Of a DNA stretch of 64,000 bases, positions 43,832-51,992 are shown one piece after another (position 1 is the stretch's first letter; the number at the start of each line of letters is the position of its first letter). The notes below the pieces were generated by a model. That model searched no databases, was not told the DNA's origin, and saw nothing but the letters and a program-made list of their open reading frames with translations. This stretch comes from Rubrimonas cliftonensis (lineage in GTDB: Bacteria; Pseudomonadota; Alphaproteobacteria; Rhodobacterales; Rhodobacteraceae), in NCBI RefSeq assembly GCF_900107585.1, contig NZ_FNQM01000001.1, positions 372,001 to 436,000 of the forward strand, given 5' to 3'. Both the position numbers and the translations under genes were made by a program.

Positions 43832-44263
43832 TCAAGTCCCCGGCGGCGGGGTCTTCAGCGTGTCGGCGACGTTGCGGGGCATGTATTTCTCGTCGTGCTT
43901 GGCGAGCACCTCGCGCGCCTCGAAGCGGCCCTCGCGGAAATAACCCTCGGCCACCGCGCCCTGCCCCTCGCTGAACAGGTCCGGCAGCACCCCGGCGAAG
44001 GCGACCTCGACGCTGCCTTCGTAGTCGGTCAGCGTGAAGCGCACGGTCTCGCCCTGCCCGCGCACCACCGAGCCCTCGACCACCATGCCGCCGACGCGCA
44101 GCCGCTGCTCGGGCCCCGGCGCCTTCGCCAGCAGCTCCGCCGGCGGCATGAAGAAGACGATGCTCTCGCGGAAGCCCACCACCGCCAGCGCGGTGGCGCC
44201 GGTCATGGCGAGCGCACCCGCGGCGAGGAACATGATCCTGCGTTTCTTGCGCGTCATCGCCAT
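43832..44263 (-). CDS. ccmE: Cytochrome c maturation haem chaperone CcmE
   Basis: CcmE binds haem covalently in the periplasm and hands it to CcmF. The 143-residue product has an N-terminal anchor (KKRRIMFLAAGALAMTGATA), the OB-fold core with RLRVGGMVVEGSVVRGQGET and FAGVLPDLFSEGQG, and the haem-binding His123 with Tyr127 in VLAKHDEKYMP. The start MAMTRKKRR at 44263 overlaps the upstream BrkB-like gene by 10 bp. Its usual downstream neighbour ccmF is displaced by an inverted gene. Confidence 0.94.
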   Translation of the reverse strand: MAMTRKKRRIMFLAAGALAMTGATALAVVGFRESIVFFMPPAELLAKAPGPEQRLRVGGMVVEGSVVRGQGETVRFTLTDYEGSVEVAFAGVLPDLFSEGQGAVAEGYFREGRFEAREVLAKHDEKYMPRNVADTLKTPPPGT

Positions 44264-45207
44264 CCCCGTCCATCCCTCCAGGTCTCGCCGCGCAGCCCGA
44301 TGAGCGCCGCGTTCAGCTCCGCGCCGAAGATGATAGCGGCGCCGACGAGATAGAAGAACAGGAGCGTCACAATGACGCCGGCGAAGGCGCCGTAGGTGAC
44401 GGTGTAGGAGGGGGCGTAGGCGAGATAGACCGAGAGCCCCGTCGCCCCCGCGATCACCAGCGCGCCGGAGACGGCGACGCCGGGCCAGAGACCCTGGCGC
44501 ACCGGCCGCCGCGAGGGCAGCAGCAGATTCAGCTGGAACAGGAACACCGCCAGCACCCCGACGCCGAGCCCGTAGCGGACGAGCCCGATGCCGAAGGGCG
44601 CGCGGAACCCCAGCGTCTGCTCGGCGACGCGCAGCCCCAGCGGCGCGAGCACGATCAGCAGCCCCATGATGGCGAAGGTCAGCGCCGCAAGCAGCACGAA
44701 TCCCATCGCGCGCAGCCGCCGCGTGACGAAGGCGCGGGGTTTCGGCGCCTCGTAGGCCCGGTCGAACGCGATCCGCATCGCCTCGAGCGCGTTGGACGCC
44801 ACCCACATCGCGCCCAGCGCCGAGAAGGTGATCAGGTTCGCGCCTGAGGTGTTGGTCACGCCGAGGATCACCGGCTCCAGCGTCTGCGCGATGTGCTCCG
44901 GCGCGAGGTCGAAGATCGCCGCCATCACCTCGTCGGCGCGCTCGGGCCCGATCATCACGCCCGCCAGCGCCGTCGCGAAGATCGCGAAGGGAAAGATCGA
45001 GAGGAATCCGGCATAGGCGATGTAGCCGGCCATCGCGGCGCCGTCGTGCTCGTTGAAGCGGTGGCCCGCGCGGATCGCCGCCCGGAAGGTGAGCCTAGCC
45101 CCGCGCCACCACCAGGAAAGCCGCATCCGCAGCCGTCGCAGCAGCGCCGGGACGCGCCTGCCGAAGGCGCGCGCCCGGTCGCCGAGCGTCGCGTCGGCGG
45201 CGGTCAA
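44254..45207 (-). CDS. YihY/BrkB family inner-membrane protein
   Basis: The 317-residue protein has six or seven membrane helices and the family blocks [40 protein letters not shown] and [20 protein letters not shown] with the closing GAELNAAL. The family was once annotated as ribonuclease BN in error; its role is unknown, perhaps transport or envelope function. It overlaps argC by four bases (ATGA) and ccmE by 10 bp, so argC, this gene and ccmE are probably one unit. Confidence 0.88.
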   Translation of the reverse strand: MTAADATLGDRARAFGRRVPALLRRLRMRLSWWWRGARLTFRAAIRAGHRFNEHDGAAMAGYIAYAGFLSIFPFAIFATALAGVMIGPERADEVMAAIFDLAPEHIAQTLEPVILGVTNTSGANLITFSALGAMWVASNALEAMRIAFDRAYEAPKPRAFVTRRLRAMGFVLLAALTFAIMGLLIVLAPLGLRVAEQTLGFRAPFGIGLVRYGLGVGVLAVFLFQLNLLLPSRRPVRQGLWPGVAVSGALVIAGATGLSVYLAYAPSYTVTYGAFAGVIVTLLFFYLVGAAIIFGAELNAALIGLRGETWRDGRGWR

Positions 45208-46226
45208 GGGAACATCGGGGCCGCTGTCAGCCCCTGCGTCTCGGGCAGCCCGAGCATCAGGTTCGCGTTCTGCATCGCCTGTCCAGAGGCCCCCTTCATC
45301 AGGTTGTCGAGGGCCGCGAACACCATCACGCGGCCCGGTCTCCTGTCAGCAACGACCGAGACGTGGACATAGTTCGATCCGCGCACATGTCGGGTGTGCG
45401 GCGCCTCGCCCAGCGGCAGCGTCACCACGAAGGGCTCGTCGGCGTAGGCCTCCGCGAGCGCGGCGTGGATCGCCGGCGCCTCTCCCCGAACGTAGACCGT
45501 CGCGAGGATGCCGCGGTTCGCCGGGACCAGGTGCGGCACGAAGGTGCAGCGCACCTCCCGGCCGGCGGCGCGGCTGAACTCCTGGTCGAACTCGGCGGTG
45601 TGGCGGTGGCGGCCGACATTGTAGGCGTGGACGCCCTCTGCGATCTCTGTGTAAAGGGTCGCTTCCTTGGCCGCGCGGCCGGCGCCCGAGACGCCGGTCT
45701 TGAGGTCGATCACGATGTCGTCAGGATCGACGACGCCCGCCCTGAGCAGCGGTATCACGGCGTATATGCCGGCAGCCGCGTTGCAGCCGGTGCCGGCGGT
45801 CAGGCGTGCGGCGCGGATTTCCTCCCGGTTGAATTCCGTCAGCCCGTAGACGGCGGCCTGCTGCAATTCCGGCGCGAGGTGCTCATGGCCGTACCACTCC
45901 GCATAGACGGCGGGATCGCGCAGGCGAAAATCCGCCGAGAGGTCCACGACCTTGAGCGACGCCGGCAGCGCCTTGACCACCTCCTGAGTCGTGGCGTGCG
46001 GCAGGGCGCAGAAGGCGAGGTCGACGCCGGACCAGTCGACATCCTCGATCCGGGTCAGGCGCGGCAGGTCGAGCGCGCGCAGGTGCGGGAACACCTCCGC
46101 CATGGCCGCGCCGGCGCGGCGGTCGGCCGTCAGCGCCGCGACGTCGAGGCCGGGATGGGTCGCCGTCAGGCGCAGCAGTTCGGCTCCGGTGTAGCCGCTC
46201 GCCCCGAGAATCGCGATGCGCGCCAT
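45204..46226 (-). CDS. argC: N-acetyl-gamma-glutamyl-phosphate reductase
   Basis: ArgC carries out the third step of arginine synthesis, reducing N-acetylglutamyl phosphate with NADPH. The 340-residue product has [32 protein letters not shown], the [20 protein letters not shown] block and the catalytic Cys in [33 protein letters not shown] and [17 protein letters not shown] are also typical. The start MARIAILG at 46226 matches the family; a longer version adds 11 unconserved residues. Confidence 0.95.
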   Translation of the reverse strand: MARIAILGASGYTGAELLRLTATHPGLDVAALTADRRAGAAMAEVFPHLRALDLPRLTRIEDVDWSGVDLAFCALPHATTQEVVKALPASLKVVDLSADFRLRDPAVYAEWYGHEHLAPELQQAAVYGLTEFNREEIRAARLTAGTGCNAAAGIYAVIPLLRAGVVDPDDIVIDLKTGVSGAGRAAKEATLYTEIAEGVHAYNVGRHRHTAEFDQEFSRAAGREVRCTFVPHLVPANRGILATVYVRGEAPAIHAALAEAYADEPFVVTLPLGEAPHTRHVRGSNYVHVSVVADRRPGRVMVFAALDNLMKGASGQAMQNANLMLGLPETQGLTAAPMFP

Positions 46227-46322
46227 GGCGCGGTCCCCCAAGAACTTCGCGGCGAACACGGGCCGCGGATACCCGCGGGGTAACGCGGACGGCCCTTCTC
46301 CGCAATGCGGCGGGGTATCGGG

Positions 46323-46931
46323 TCAGCGCCGCCGGCAGACCGTTTCGGGCTCGGGCGGCAGCATGAGCCGGGCCTCCCCGCCCTTCTCCCAGAACATCGC
46401 GCCGAAGTCGCCGTCGTAGCGCGCACCCGAGGCCGAGCGGGTCTGCGCCATGGCCTCGATACGGTCGCCGCGCTCCAGCCGCAGGGCGCGCCGCGGCGCG
46501 TCGAGGAAGAAGACGGCGATCTCGTCGGCGGGGTTCCCGCCGCACTGGTAGAAGACCGGCGGGCCGACGTCGCCGAGCATCCACGACGCCGCGAGGATCG
46601 CGTCGCGCCGCGTGTAGGCGTCCTCCACGCAGTCGCGCAGGTCGGCGGCCTTCCAGCACGCGTCGCGGCCCTTGATCCAGCCGCGCTGCTCGGCGCGCAG
46701 GCGGGCGGCTGCGGCGTCCGCGTCAGCGCCGGAGCGGGCGGCGGCCATCGCCGCCGAGAAGCGGGCGGCGAGCGCGACGTCCAGCGCGGCGAGGTCGGCG
46801 TCGGCGCATACGAGTTCCTCGGCGGCGCCGTCGGCCTTCGCGCAGTCGAATGACGGCGCCGCCGCAGCCGTGAAGGGCGCCGCGAAGATCAGCAGCGCCG
46901 CGGCGGCGGGCTGGGCGAGGCGTAGGCGCAT
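46323..46931 (-). CDS. Lysozyme-inhibitor-like protein with LprI and MliC domains
   Basis: The 202-residue product has a signal peptide (MRLRLAQPAAAALLIFAAPF) and then two parts. Residues ~28-110 resemble the LprI domain (FDCAKADGAAEELVCADADL, LRAEQRGWIKGRDACWK, DCVEDAYTRR). Residues ~125-202 resemble the MliC/PliC lysozyme-inhibitor barrel (YQCGGNPADEIAVFFLD, MAQTRSASGARYDGDFGAMF) with two framing Cys. Such proteins protect the wall from host or competitor lysozymes. It is a single gene downstream of the acyltransferase. Confidence 0.78.
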   Translation of the reverse strand: MRLRLAQPAAAALLIFAAPFTAAAAPSFDCAKADGAAEELVCADADLAALDVALAARFSAAMAAARSGADADAAAARLRAEQRGWIKGRDACWKAADLRDCVEDAYTRRDAILAASWMLGDVGPPVFYQCGGNPADEIAVFFLDAPRRALRLERGDRIEAMAQTRSASGARYDGDFGAMFWEKGGEARLMLPPEPETVCRRR

Positions 46932-46995
46932 CGGCTTGGCTCCCCTTCAAGACGCATCCGCAGCATGCCGGGCCGCCCGCGAGCCGCCAAGCGGC

Positions 46996-47850
46996 TCAGT
47001 CGAAGCTGCGCCCCGGCGAGATGTCCGCCAGGGGCGTCGGCGACAGGGCGTAGACTGCAGTCCGCAGATGCGCCATCAGCGCCCGCGCGTCGCCGCGATG
47101 ACGCGCGATCTCCGTCGCCGGCGGCGGCTCGCCGACATGGGCGCGCACGGGCTCGCCGAGCCGGGCGCCGAACTCCCTGATGAGCAGCGCGAGGCGCAGG
47201 GTCATGTGCGCGTGGCTGGCGATCTGGAACAGCCGGCTGTTGGCGCCATCGAAGAACACCGGAAAGACCGGCGCCCCGGTGCGCTGGACTAGCTTCGCCG
47301 TGAATGTCTTCCAGGCCGGGTCGAGCGCCCTGCCCCACGCGCGCGCCGCCGTGGAGACCGTGCCGCCGGGAAAGACCGCAAGGCACCCGCCGCCCGCGAC
47401 ATGCGCCTCCGCCGCGCGCCGCGTCGCGAGGTTCGCGGCCATGCCCTCGCGCGTCGCGTCGAAGCTGATCGGCAGGATCGCGGAGGCGACGTCGGGGGCC
47501 CTGCCGAACACCTGGTGGGCGAGGATGCGGAAATCCGCCCGCCGGCGGCGCAGCATCAGGCCCATGGCCAACCCGTCGAGAATGCCGAACGGATGGTTCG
47601 CCACCACGATCGCCGGCCCGGTCGTCGGGATGCGTTCGAGGCCGTCGACCTCCAGCCGCACGCCGTAGCGCGCCGCCATCACCTCCCAGAAATCGGCCCC
47701 GGCGGCGACGTCTGCCTCGTAGCCCTGCGCCATGCGCAGCAGCCGCGGGCGGCCGGTGAGGTTCTCGATGGCGCGGATCGCCGCTCGCCCGGCGGGGGTG
47801 CGCGCGCCATGGGCGTAGCTGATCTCGCGCGCGGCTGTTCCTGTCGTCAC
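46996..47850 (-). CDS. Lysophospholipid/lyso-ornithine-lipid acyltransferase-like protein
   Basis: The 284-residue product has a PlsC-like acyltransferase core with the active-site block PAIVVANHPFGILDG, ILPISFDATREGM, the acyl-acceptor block GCLAVFPGGTVS and KLVQRTGAPVFPVFFDGAN. The NHPxGxxDG form differs from the plain H-x4-D of PlsC and occurs in hemolysin-like and ornithine-lipid (OlsA/OlsF) acyltransferases. Phosphatidic acid or ornithine lipid synthesis are both plausible. No N-acyltransferase OlsB is adjacent. Confidence 0.8.
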   Translation of the reverse strand: MTTGTAAREISYAHGARTPAGRAAIRAIENLTGRPRLLRMAQGYEADVAAGADFWEVMAARYGVRLEVDGLERIPTTGPAIVVANHPFGILDGLAMGLMLRRRRADFRILAHQVFGRAPDVASAILPISFDATREGMAANLATRRAAEAHVAGGGCLAVFPGGTVSTAARAWGRALDPAWKTFTAKLVQRTGAPVFPVFFDGANSRLFQIASHAHMTLRLALLIREFGARLGEPVRAHVGEPPPATEIARHRGDARALMAHLRTAVYALSPTPLADISPGRSFD

Positions 47851-47901
47851 GGCCCCCGCCCTGCTCCGGTGGCCGTCATCTGCGCATCGCCGGGGCCGAA
47901 C

Positions 47902-49215
47902 TCAAGCCCCCCTGGCCGCCGCGAAGCGCGCCGGGGCGTAGGGCGAGAGGTCGATGTTGGACCGTTCGCCGGCGATCATCTGCGCCAGCAGGCGCCCGGT
48001 GCGCGGCCCGCCCGTCAGCCCGACATGGTGATGACCGAAGCCGAGCCATGCGCCCCTGACGGCCGGCGCCGGGCCGATCAGCGGAATGCTGTCGGCCGGC
48101 GCCGGGCGATGGCCCATCCACTCCTCCTCGCGCTCCCAGCGCAGCGCGGGAAAGGCGCGGCGCACATGGCGGCGCAGCATCTCCAGCGGCGCCCGCGAGG
48201 GGCCGGCGCGCAGCCCGCCGAACTCCACCACGCCCGCAAGCCTCAGCCGGCCCTCCATCGGCGTGGCGACGAACTTGCCCGCCGACACCATGATCGGCCC
48301 GCGCGGCATGGCCGAAGGCCCCCAGAGTTCGAGATGGTAGCCGCGCTCGCTCTCCAGCGGCGCGGCGACGCCCAGCCGCCGCGCCAGCGGGCCGGACCAC
48401 GCGCCGGCGGTCAGCGCCGCGGCCTCGCAGGGGATCGTCTCGCCGTCCACCCGCACGCCGACGACGCGGCCGCCCTGAAGCGCGACGTCCTCCACGGCGC
48501 CGCGCAGGACGCGCGCGCCCAGCCTCACGGCCTCGCGCGCCAGCGCCGCGACATAGGCGCCGGGGTCGGAGATGCGGCCATGGCCGTCGAGCCGCACTCC
48601 GAAACCCATGGCCGGCCCGAGCGCCGGCTCCGCCGCGCGCAGCGCCTCGCCCTCCAGCGTCTCCCACGCGAAGCCGTTGGCGGCGCGGACGCTCCAGCCG
48701 AAGGCGTCTCCATCGAAGGCCGCGCGGTCGCGATAGGCGTAGAGGTAGCGCGCCGGAACGACGAAACGCGCCGCGGGCGTTCCCGCCGAAAGCGCCTGAT
48801 GGTCGGCGAGGCTGTCGCCAATGATCGGCGTCAGCGCCGCCGCGATCCGCCGCGTCTCGGCTTCGCTGGCGTGCGACAGATAGCGCGCGAGCCACGGCGC
48901 CAGCTTCGGCAGGTAGGCCCAGCGCAGGAACAGCGGCTGGTCGCGGTCGAGCAGCATCCGCGGCGCCTTGGCGAGGATGCCCGGAACCGTCACCGGCACC
49001 ACCGCGCTGGCCGCCAGCACGCCGGCGTTGCCGTAGCTGGCCGCCGTGGCGGCGCCCGGCTCGGCGCGGTCGATCAGCGTCACCGCGCGGCCCGCGCGCA
49101 GCAGGTGCAGCGCAGTCGCAACGCCGACGACGCCGGCGCCGATCACCGCGACAGTTCCGCCCTCGCCGCCTCGCCCGCCGCCGCAACCGGCCATCAACGC
49201 CCTCGCCCGTTCCAT
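47902..49215 (-). CDS. FAD-dependent amino-acid dehydrogenase, DadA-like
   Basis: The 437-residue product has the FAD site GTVAVIGAGVVGVATALHLL, the DadA-like TAASYGNAGVLAASAVVPVT, an internal WLARYLSHASEAETRRIA helix and the C-terminal WMGHRPAPADSIPLIGPAP followed by GFGHHHVGLTGGPRTGRLLA. This matches membrane-associated D-amino-acid dehydrogenases, which pass electrons to quinones. Two starts are possible, 49215 and 49194; the second begins close to the Rossmann strand. Divergent from the transporter-creatininase pair. Confidence 0.85.
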   Translation of the reverse strand: MERARALMAGCGGGRGGEGGTVAVIGAGVVGVATALHLLRAGRAVTLIDRAEPGAATAASYGNAGVLAASAVVPVTVPGILAKAPRMLLDRDQPLFLRWAYLPKLAPWLARYLSHASEAETRRIAAALTPIIGDSLADHQALSAGTPAARFVVPARYLYAYRDRAAFDGDAFGWSVRAANGFAWETLEGEALRAAEPALGPAMGFGVRLDGHGRISDPGAYVAALAREAVRLGARVLRGAVEDVALQGGRVVGVRVDGETIPCEAAALTAGAWSGPLARRLGVAAPLESERGYHLELWGPSAMPRGPIMVSAGKFVATPMEGRLRLAGVVEFGGLRAGPSRAPLEMLRRHVRRAFPALRWEREEEWMGHRPAPADSIPLIGPAPAVRGAWLGFGHHHVGLTGGPRTGRLLAQMIAGERSNIDLSPYAPARFAAARGA

Positions 49216-49515
49216 GGCAGGGTTCTCCACCCGAACGCGCAGGTCAAGCGCTTGCCGCGGCCCGTCGCGCCGTGGGAAGCAGGGTGCGGAGGCGCAGATG
49301 GTTCTGGCGGGCGGCGGCAAGGCGAATGAAGGCGCGGCGACCGGCGCGCCGGCGCCGCGCGCCGGTTCTGCGCGCATTCCCGGAGAGATGGGCCATGCGG
49401 CGAACGCCTGCGCCGCGTCGCGCCCGCCAGCGTTCCAGACGACCGACTTGGTCCGCCAGCGCAAGGCGGGCGTCGCGCGCCACCGCTTCTGCGCGCGGTT
49501 CGGGAGGGCGCCGTC
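49216..49515. other. 300-bp gap with one strong hairpin
   Basis: This gap separates two divergent genes and should hold both promoters. A 10-bp hairpin lies at 49340-49366 (ACCGGCGCG opposite CGCGCCGGT, plus one inner pair). A 73-codon frame from 49299 to 49519 overlaps the next start but has no family features, so it is not called. GGGAGG near 49500 is the ribosome binding site of the next gene. Confidence 0.5.
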
Positions 49516-50472
49516 ATGACGGCCCTGAGCCGGGCGCTCGCCTTCGTGGCGCGAAACGGCCGCTGGGGGCTCGCCGTCGGCCTGCTGCTCGGCGTCGGCC
49601 TGCCCGATCTCGCCGCGTTCATGCGCCCGCTGCTGCCCGAGACGACGGCCGCGATGCTCTACCTCGTCGCCCTGCGCATCGGGCCGCTGGCGGCGCAGAT
49701 GGCCCGCGGGCCGCTGCTGCGCGCCGGCGTCACGGCGCTGGCGCTGCAGCTTGCGACGCCGGTCGCGCTGGCGCTCGCCTTCGCCGCGGCCGGGATTTCC
49801 GGGCCGATCCCGCTCGCGCTGGTGCTGATGCTCGCGGCGCCGACGATCTCCGGCGCGCCGAGCATCACCGCGCTGAGCGGCGCCGACCCCGCGCCGGCCC
49901 TGCGCCTGCTCGCGGTCGGGGCGGCGCTGCTGCCGCTGACGGCGCTGCCGGTGTTCTGGCTGGTCCCCGCGCTCGGCGCGGCGGAGGCGGTGCTGGGCGC
50001 CTCCGCGCGGCTGCTGGCGGTGATCGCCGGAGCGGCGGCGATGGCGGCCCTGACGCGCCGGCTGTTCCTGCGCGAGACGACGCCGCGGGCGCTGGCGAAC
50101 ATCGACGGGATCTCGGTGATCGGGCTGGCGCTGATGGTGATCGGCCTTATGTCGGCCGTCGGCCCCGCGCTGACGGAGCGGCCGGGCGAGCTGCTCGCCG
50201 TCCTTGCGCTGGCCGTCGCGGCGAATTTCGGGCTCCAGACCGCCGCCTGGCTCGCCGCCGGCCGCCTGGGCCCGCCGGCCGAGCGCACCGCCGTCACCGT
50301 GGTCGCGGGCAACCGCAACATGGCGCTGTTCCTGACCGCCCTGCCTGAGGAGACCATGGCGCCGCTGCTGCTCTTCATCGGCTGCTATCAGGCGCCGATG
50401 TACCTCACCCCCGCCTTCCTCAGCCTGTTCCCCCGGCCGACGCGGCCCGCCCCGCAGGAGACCGCCGCATGA
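49516..50472 (+). CDS. BASS (bile acid:Na+ symporter) superfamily-like transporter
   Basis: The 318-residue protein has about nine to ten hydrophobic helices. GLAVGLLLGVGLPDLAAFM, LMLAAPTISGAPSITALSG, and TVVAGNRNMALFLTALP followed by GCYQAPMYLTPAF resemble the BASS fold, in which a discontinuous helix holds the Asn/Pro-rich sites. The substrate is unknown. The start at 49516 follows GGGAGG. The stop overlaps the creatininase start (ATGA), so transporter and hydrolase are made together and the imported compound may be its substrate. Confidence 0.68.
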   Translation: MTALSRALAFVARNGRWGLAVGLLLGVGLPDLAAFMRPLLPETTAAMLYLVALRIGPLAAQMARGPLLRAGVTALALQLATPVALALAFAAAGISGPIPLALVLMLAAPTISGAPSITALSGADPAPALRLLAVGAALLPLTALPVFWLVPALGAAEAVLGASARLLAVIAGAAAMAALTRRLFLRETTPRALANIDGISVIGLALMVIGLMSAVGPALTERPGELLAVLALAVAANFGLQTAAWLAAGRLGPPAERTAVTVVAGNRNMALFLTALPEETMAPLLLFIGCYQAPMYLTPAFLSLFPRPTRPAPQETAA

Positions 50473-51272
50473 CCGAGCCGCGCCGCGCCCGCCTCTGGGG
50501 CGACCTCCGCACCATCGACTTCGCCGCGGTCGACCCCGCCCGCACTGTGGCCGTGCTGCCGGTGGCCGCGATCGAGCAGCATGGCCCGCACCTGCCGGTC
50601 TCGACCGACGCCGAGATCGCCGAGGGGATGCTGCGCACGACGCTGGCGCTGGCGCCGGACGACCTCGACTTCCTGCTGCTGCCGACTCAGGCGGTCGGCA
50701 AGTCGAACGAGCATCTTCACGCGCCGGGGACCCTGACCCTGCCGGCGGAGCTCGCGACGGCGCTCTGGGTCGAGATCGGCCTGTCGGTCGCGCGCGCCGG
50801 GCTGCGCAAGCTGGTCGTCGTCAACTCCCATGGCGGCAACGTCGACGTCGTGGGGATCGTCGCGCGCGAACTGCGCGTGCGCGCCGGCATGTTCGTCGCC
50901 CGCGCGCACTGGATGGCCTTCGGAACGCCGGAGAGCCACTACTCCGACCGCGAGCGGTCCTTCGGCATCCATGGCGGCGACGTCGAGACCTCGCTGATGC
51001 TGCATTTCCGCCCCGACCTCGTGGCGATGGAGCAGGCGCGCGACTTCGCCTCCGGCGCGGAGACGATGACCGGGGCGCTGCGGCCCACGGGCCCTGTGGC
51101 CTATGGCTGGATCGCGTCAGACCTCAACGCCGCAGGCGTGGTGGGCGAGGCGCATCTGGCGACGGCCGAGAAGGGCCGGCGGACCGCCGATCATCAGGCG
51201 CGGGGTTTCCTGAGCCTGCTGCGGGAGGTCTCCGACGTCGATCTCGCGACCTTCGGCGCCTTCGGCGGCTGA
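50469..51272 (+). CDS. Creatininase family amidohydrolase
   Basis: The 267-residue product has the creatininase metal sites: AIEQHGPHLPVSTD near residue 35 (Glu, His and Asp ligands), NSHGGNVDVVGIVARELR and GIHGGDVETSLMLHF. The family opens small cyclic amides such as creatinine or carries out peptide-cofactor hydrolysis (MftE type). It is translated with a BASS-like transporter and lies opposite a D-amino-acid dehydrogenase, suggesting uptake and breakdown of a small nitrogen compound. The substrate is not evident. Confidence 0.87.
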   Translation: MTEPRRARLWGDLRTIDFAAVDPARTVAVLPVAAIEQHGPHLPVSTDAEIAEGMLRTTLALAPDDLDFLLLPTQAVGKSNEHLHAPGTLTLPAELATALWVEIGLSVARAGLRKLVVVNSHGGNVDVVGIVARELRVRAGMFVARAHWMAFGTPESHYSDRERSFGIHGGDVETSLMLHFRPDLVAMEQARDFASGAETMTGALRPTGPVAYGWIASDLNAAGVVGEAHLATAEKGRRTADHQARGFLSLLREVSDVDLATFGAFGG

Positions 51273-51276
51273 GGCT

Positions 51277-51699
51277 TCAGAGGTCGTCCGCCTCGGCGCC
51301 CAGCATTTCGACCAGCGCGCGGCGATGGCACCCGGCGGCCTCCGCCTCGAAGCACAGCAGCGCCACCCGCGCCTCGGCCGCCTGCCGCCGCAGCGCGAGC
51401 AGCGCCGCCTGCGCCGCCTCGCCCTTCATGTGATCGGCGAAGATCGCGCGCATCTCGGCCACGCGGCCCTTGCGGGCGGCTTCCCTGCCGGGCTTGGGCG
51501 TGCCGAGATCGCGGAAGTGGATGTAGCCGATACCGGCCTCGGCGAGGCTCCCGCGCAGCACGGTCTTGGAAAAGCCGGCCCGGCGCGACGTCGCGACTGC
51601 GCGCACGTCGGCCACCACCTCGACGCCCGCCGCGCGCAGACGGTCGATGACCTCGGCCTGCGCGGCTCCCTCATAGCCGATGGTCGCGACACGCAGCAT
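51277..51699 (-). CDS. DUF488 family protein
   Basis: The 140-residue product fits DUF488: VATIGYEGAAQAEVIDRLRA at the N-terminus, VVADVRAVATSRRAGFSKTV, the YIHFRDLGTPKPGREAARKG block and ALLCFEAEAAGCHRRALVE with conserved Cys-His. Members are small cytoplasmic proteins without a proven activity. It converges with the creatininase gene with a 4-bp gap. Confidence 0.85.
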   Translation of the reverse strand: MLRVATIGYEGAAQAEVIDRLRAAGVEVVADVRAVATSRRAGFSKTVLRGSLAEAGIGYIHFRDLGTPKPGREAARKGRVAEMRAIFADHMKGEAAQAALLALRRQAAEARVALLCFEAEAAGCHRRALVEMLGAEADDL

Positions 51700-51992
51700 C
51701 GCCGGCCCTCCTCAAGTCGCCCCTGACGACCCGAGCTTATCAACTGGAAGCTCCTGCGAGACCCCACCGCATGAAACCGCCCGCCGCCCCGACGCGCAAG
51801 CGCCGCCGCCCCCGCCCCCGCGCAAATGCGCCGAAGTCTCCGCGCCCAAGCCGCGCGCCCAAGCCGCGCGCCCAAGCCGCGCGCCCAAGCCGCGCGGGCG
51901 AGCCCCGCGGGCGTGCCCGGGTCCGATGCGCCGTCCGGCCGGCGCCGCGGCCTTTCGCGGCAAGCCCCGGCGCGACGCCGCCCGTCCGAGGC
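51700..51992. repeat. Non-coding gap with a 13-bp tandem repeat
   Basis: Four copies of AAGCCGCGCGCCC with a period of exactly 13 bases run from 51848 to about 51899 (AAG at 51848, 51861, 51874, 51887); degenerate flanks extend further. Thirteen is not a multiple of three and no frame through the region shows a protein family, so it is taken as intergenic. It lies after phaC and before the DUF488 gene, both read leftward. Confidence 0.75.

Noticed and set aside
49299-49519. Small gene of 73 codons ending on the transporter start
   Set aside because: The stop/start overlap is tempting, but the product has no family features and no clear ribosome binding site.
51848-51899. CRISPR array
   Set aside because: The units are 13 bp and directly adjacent with no spacers, and no cas genes are present.
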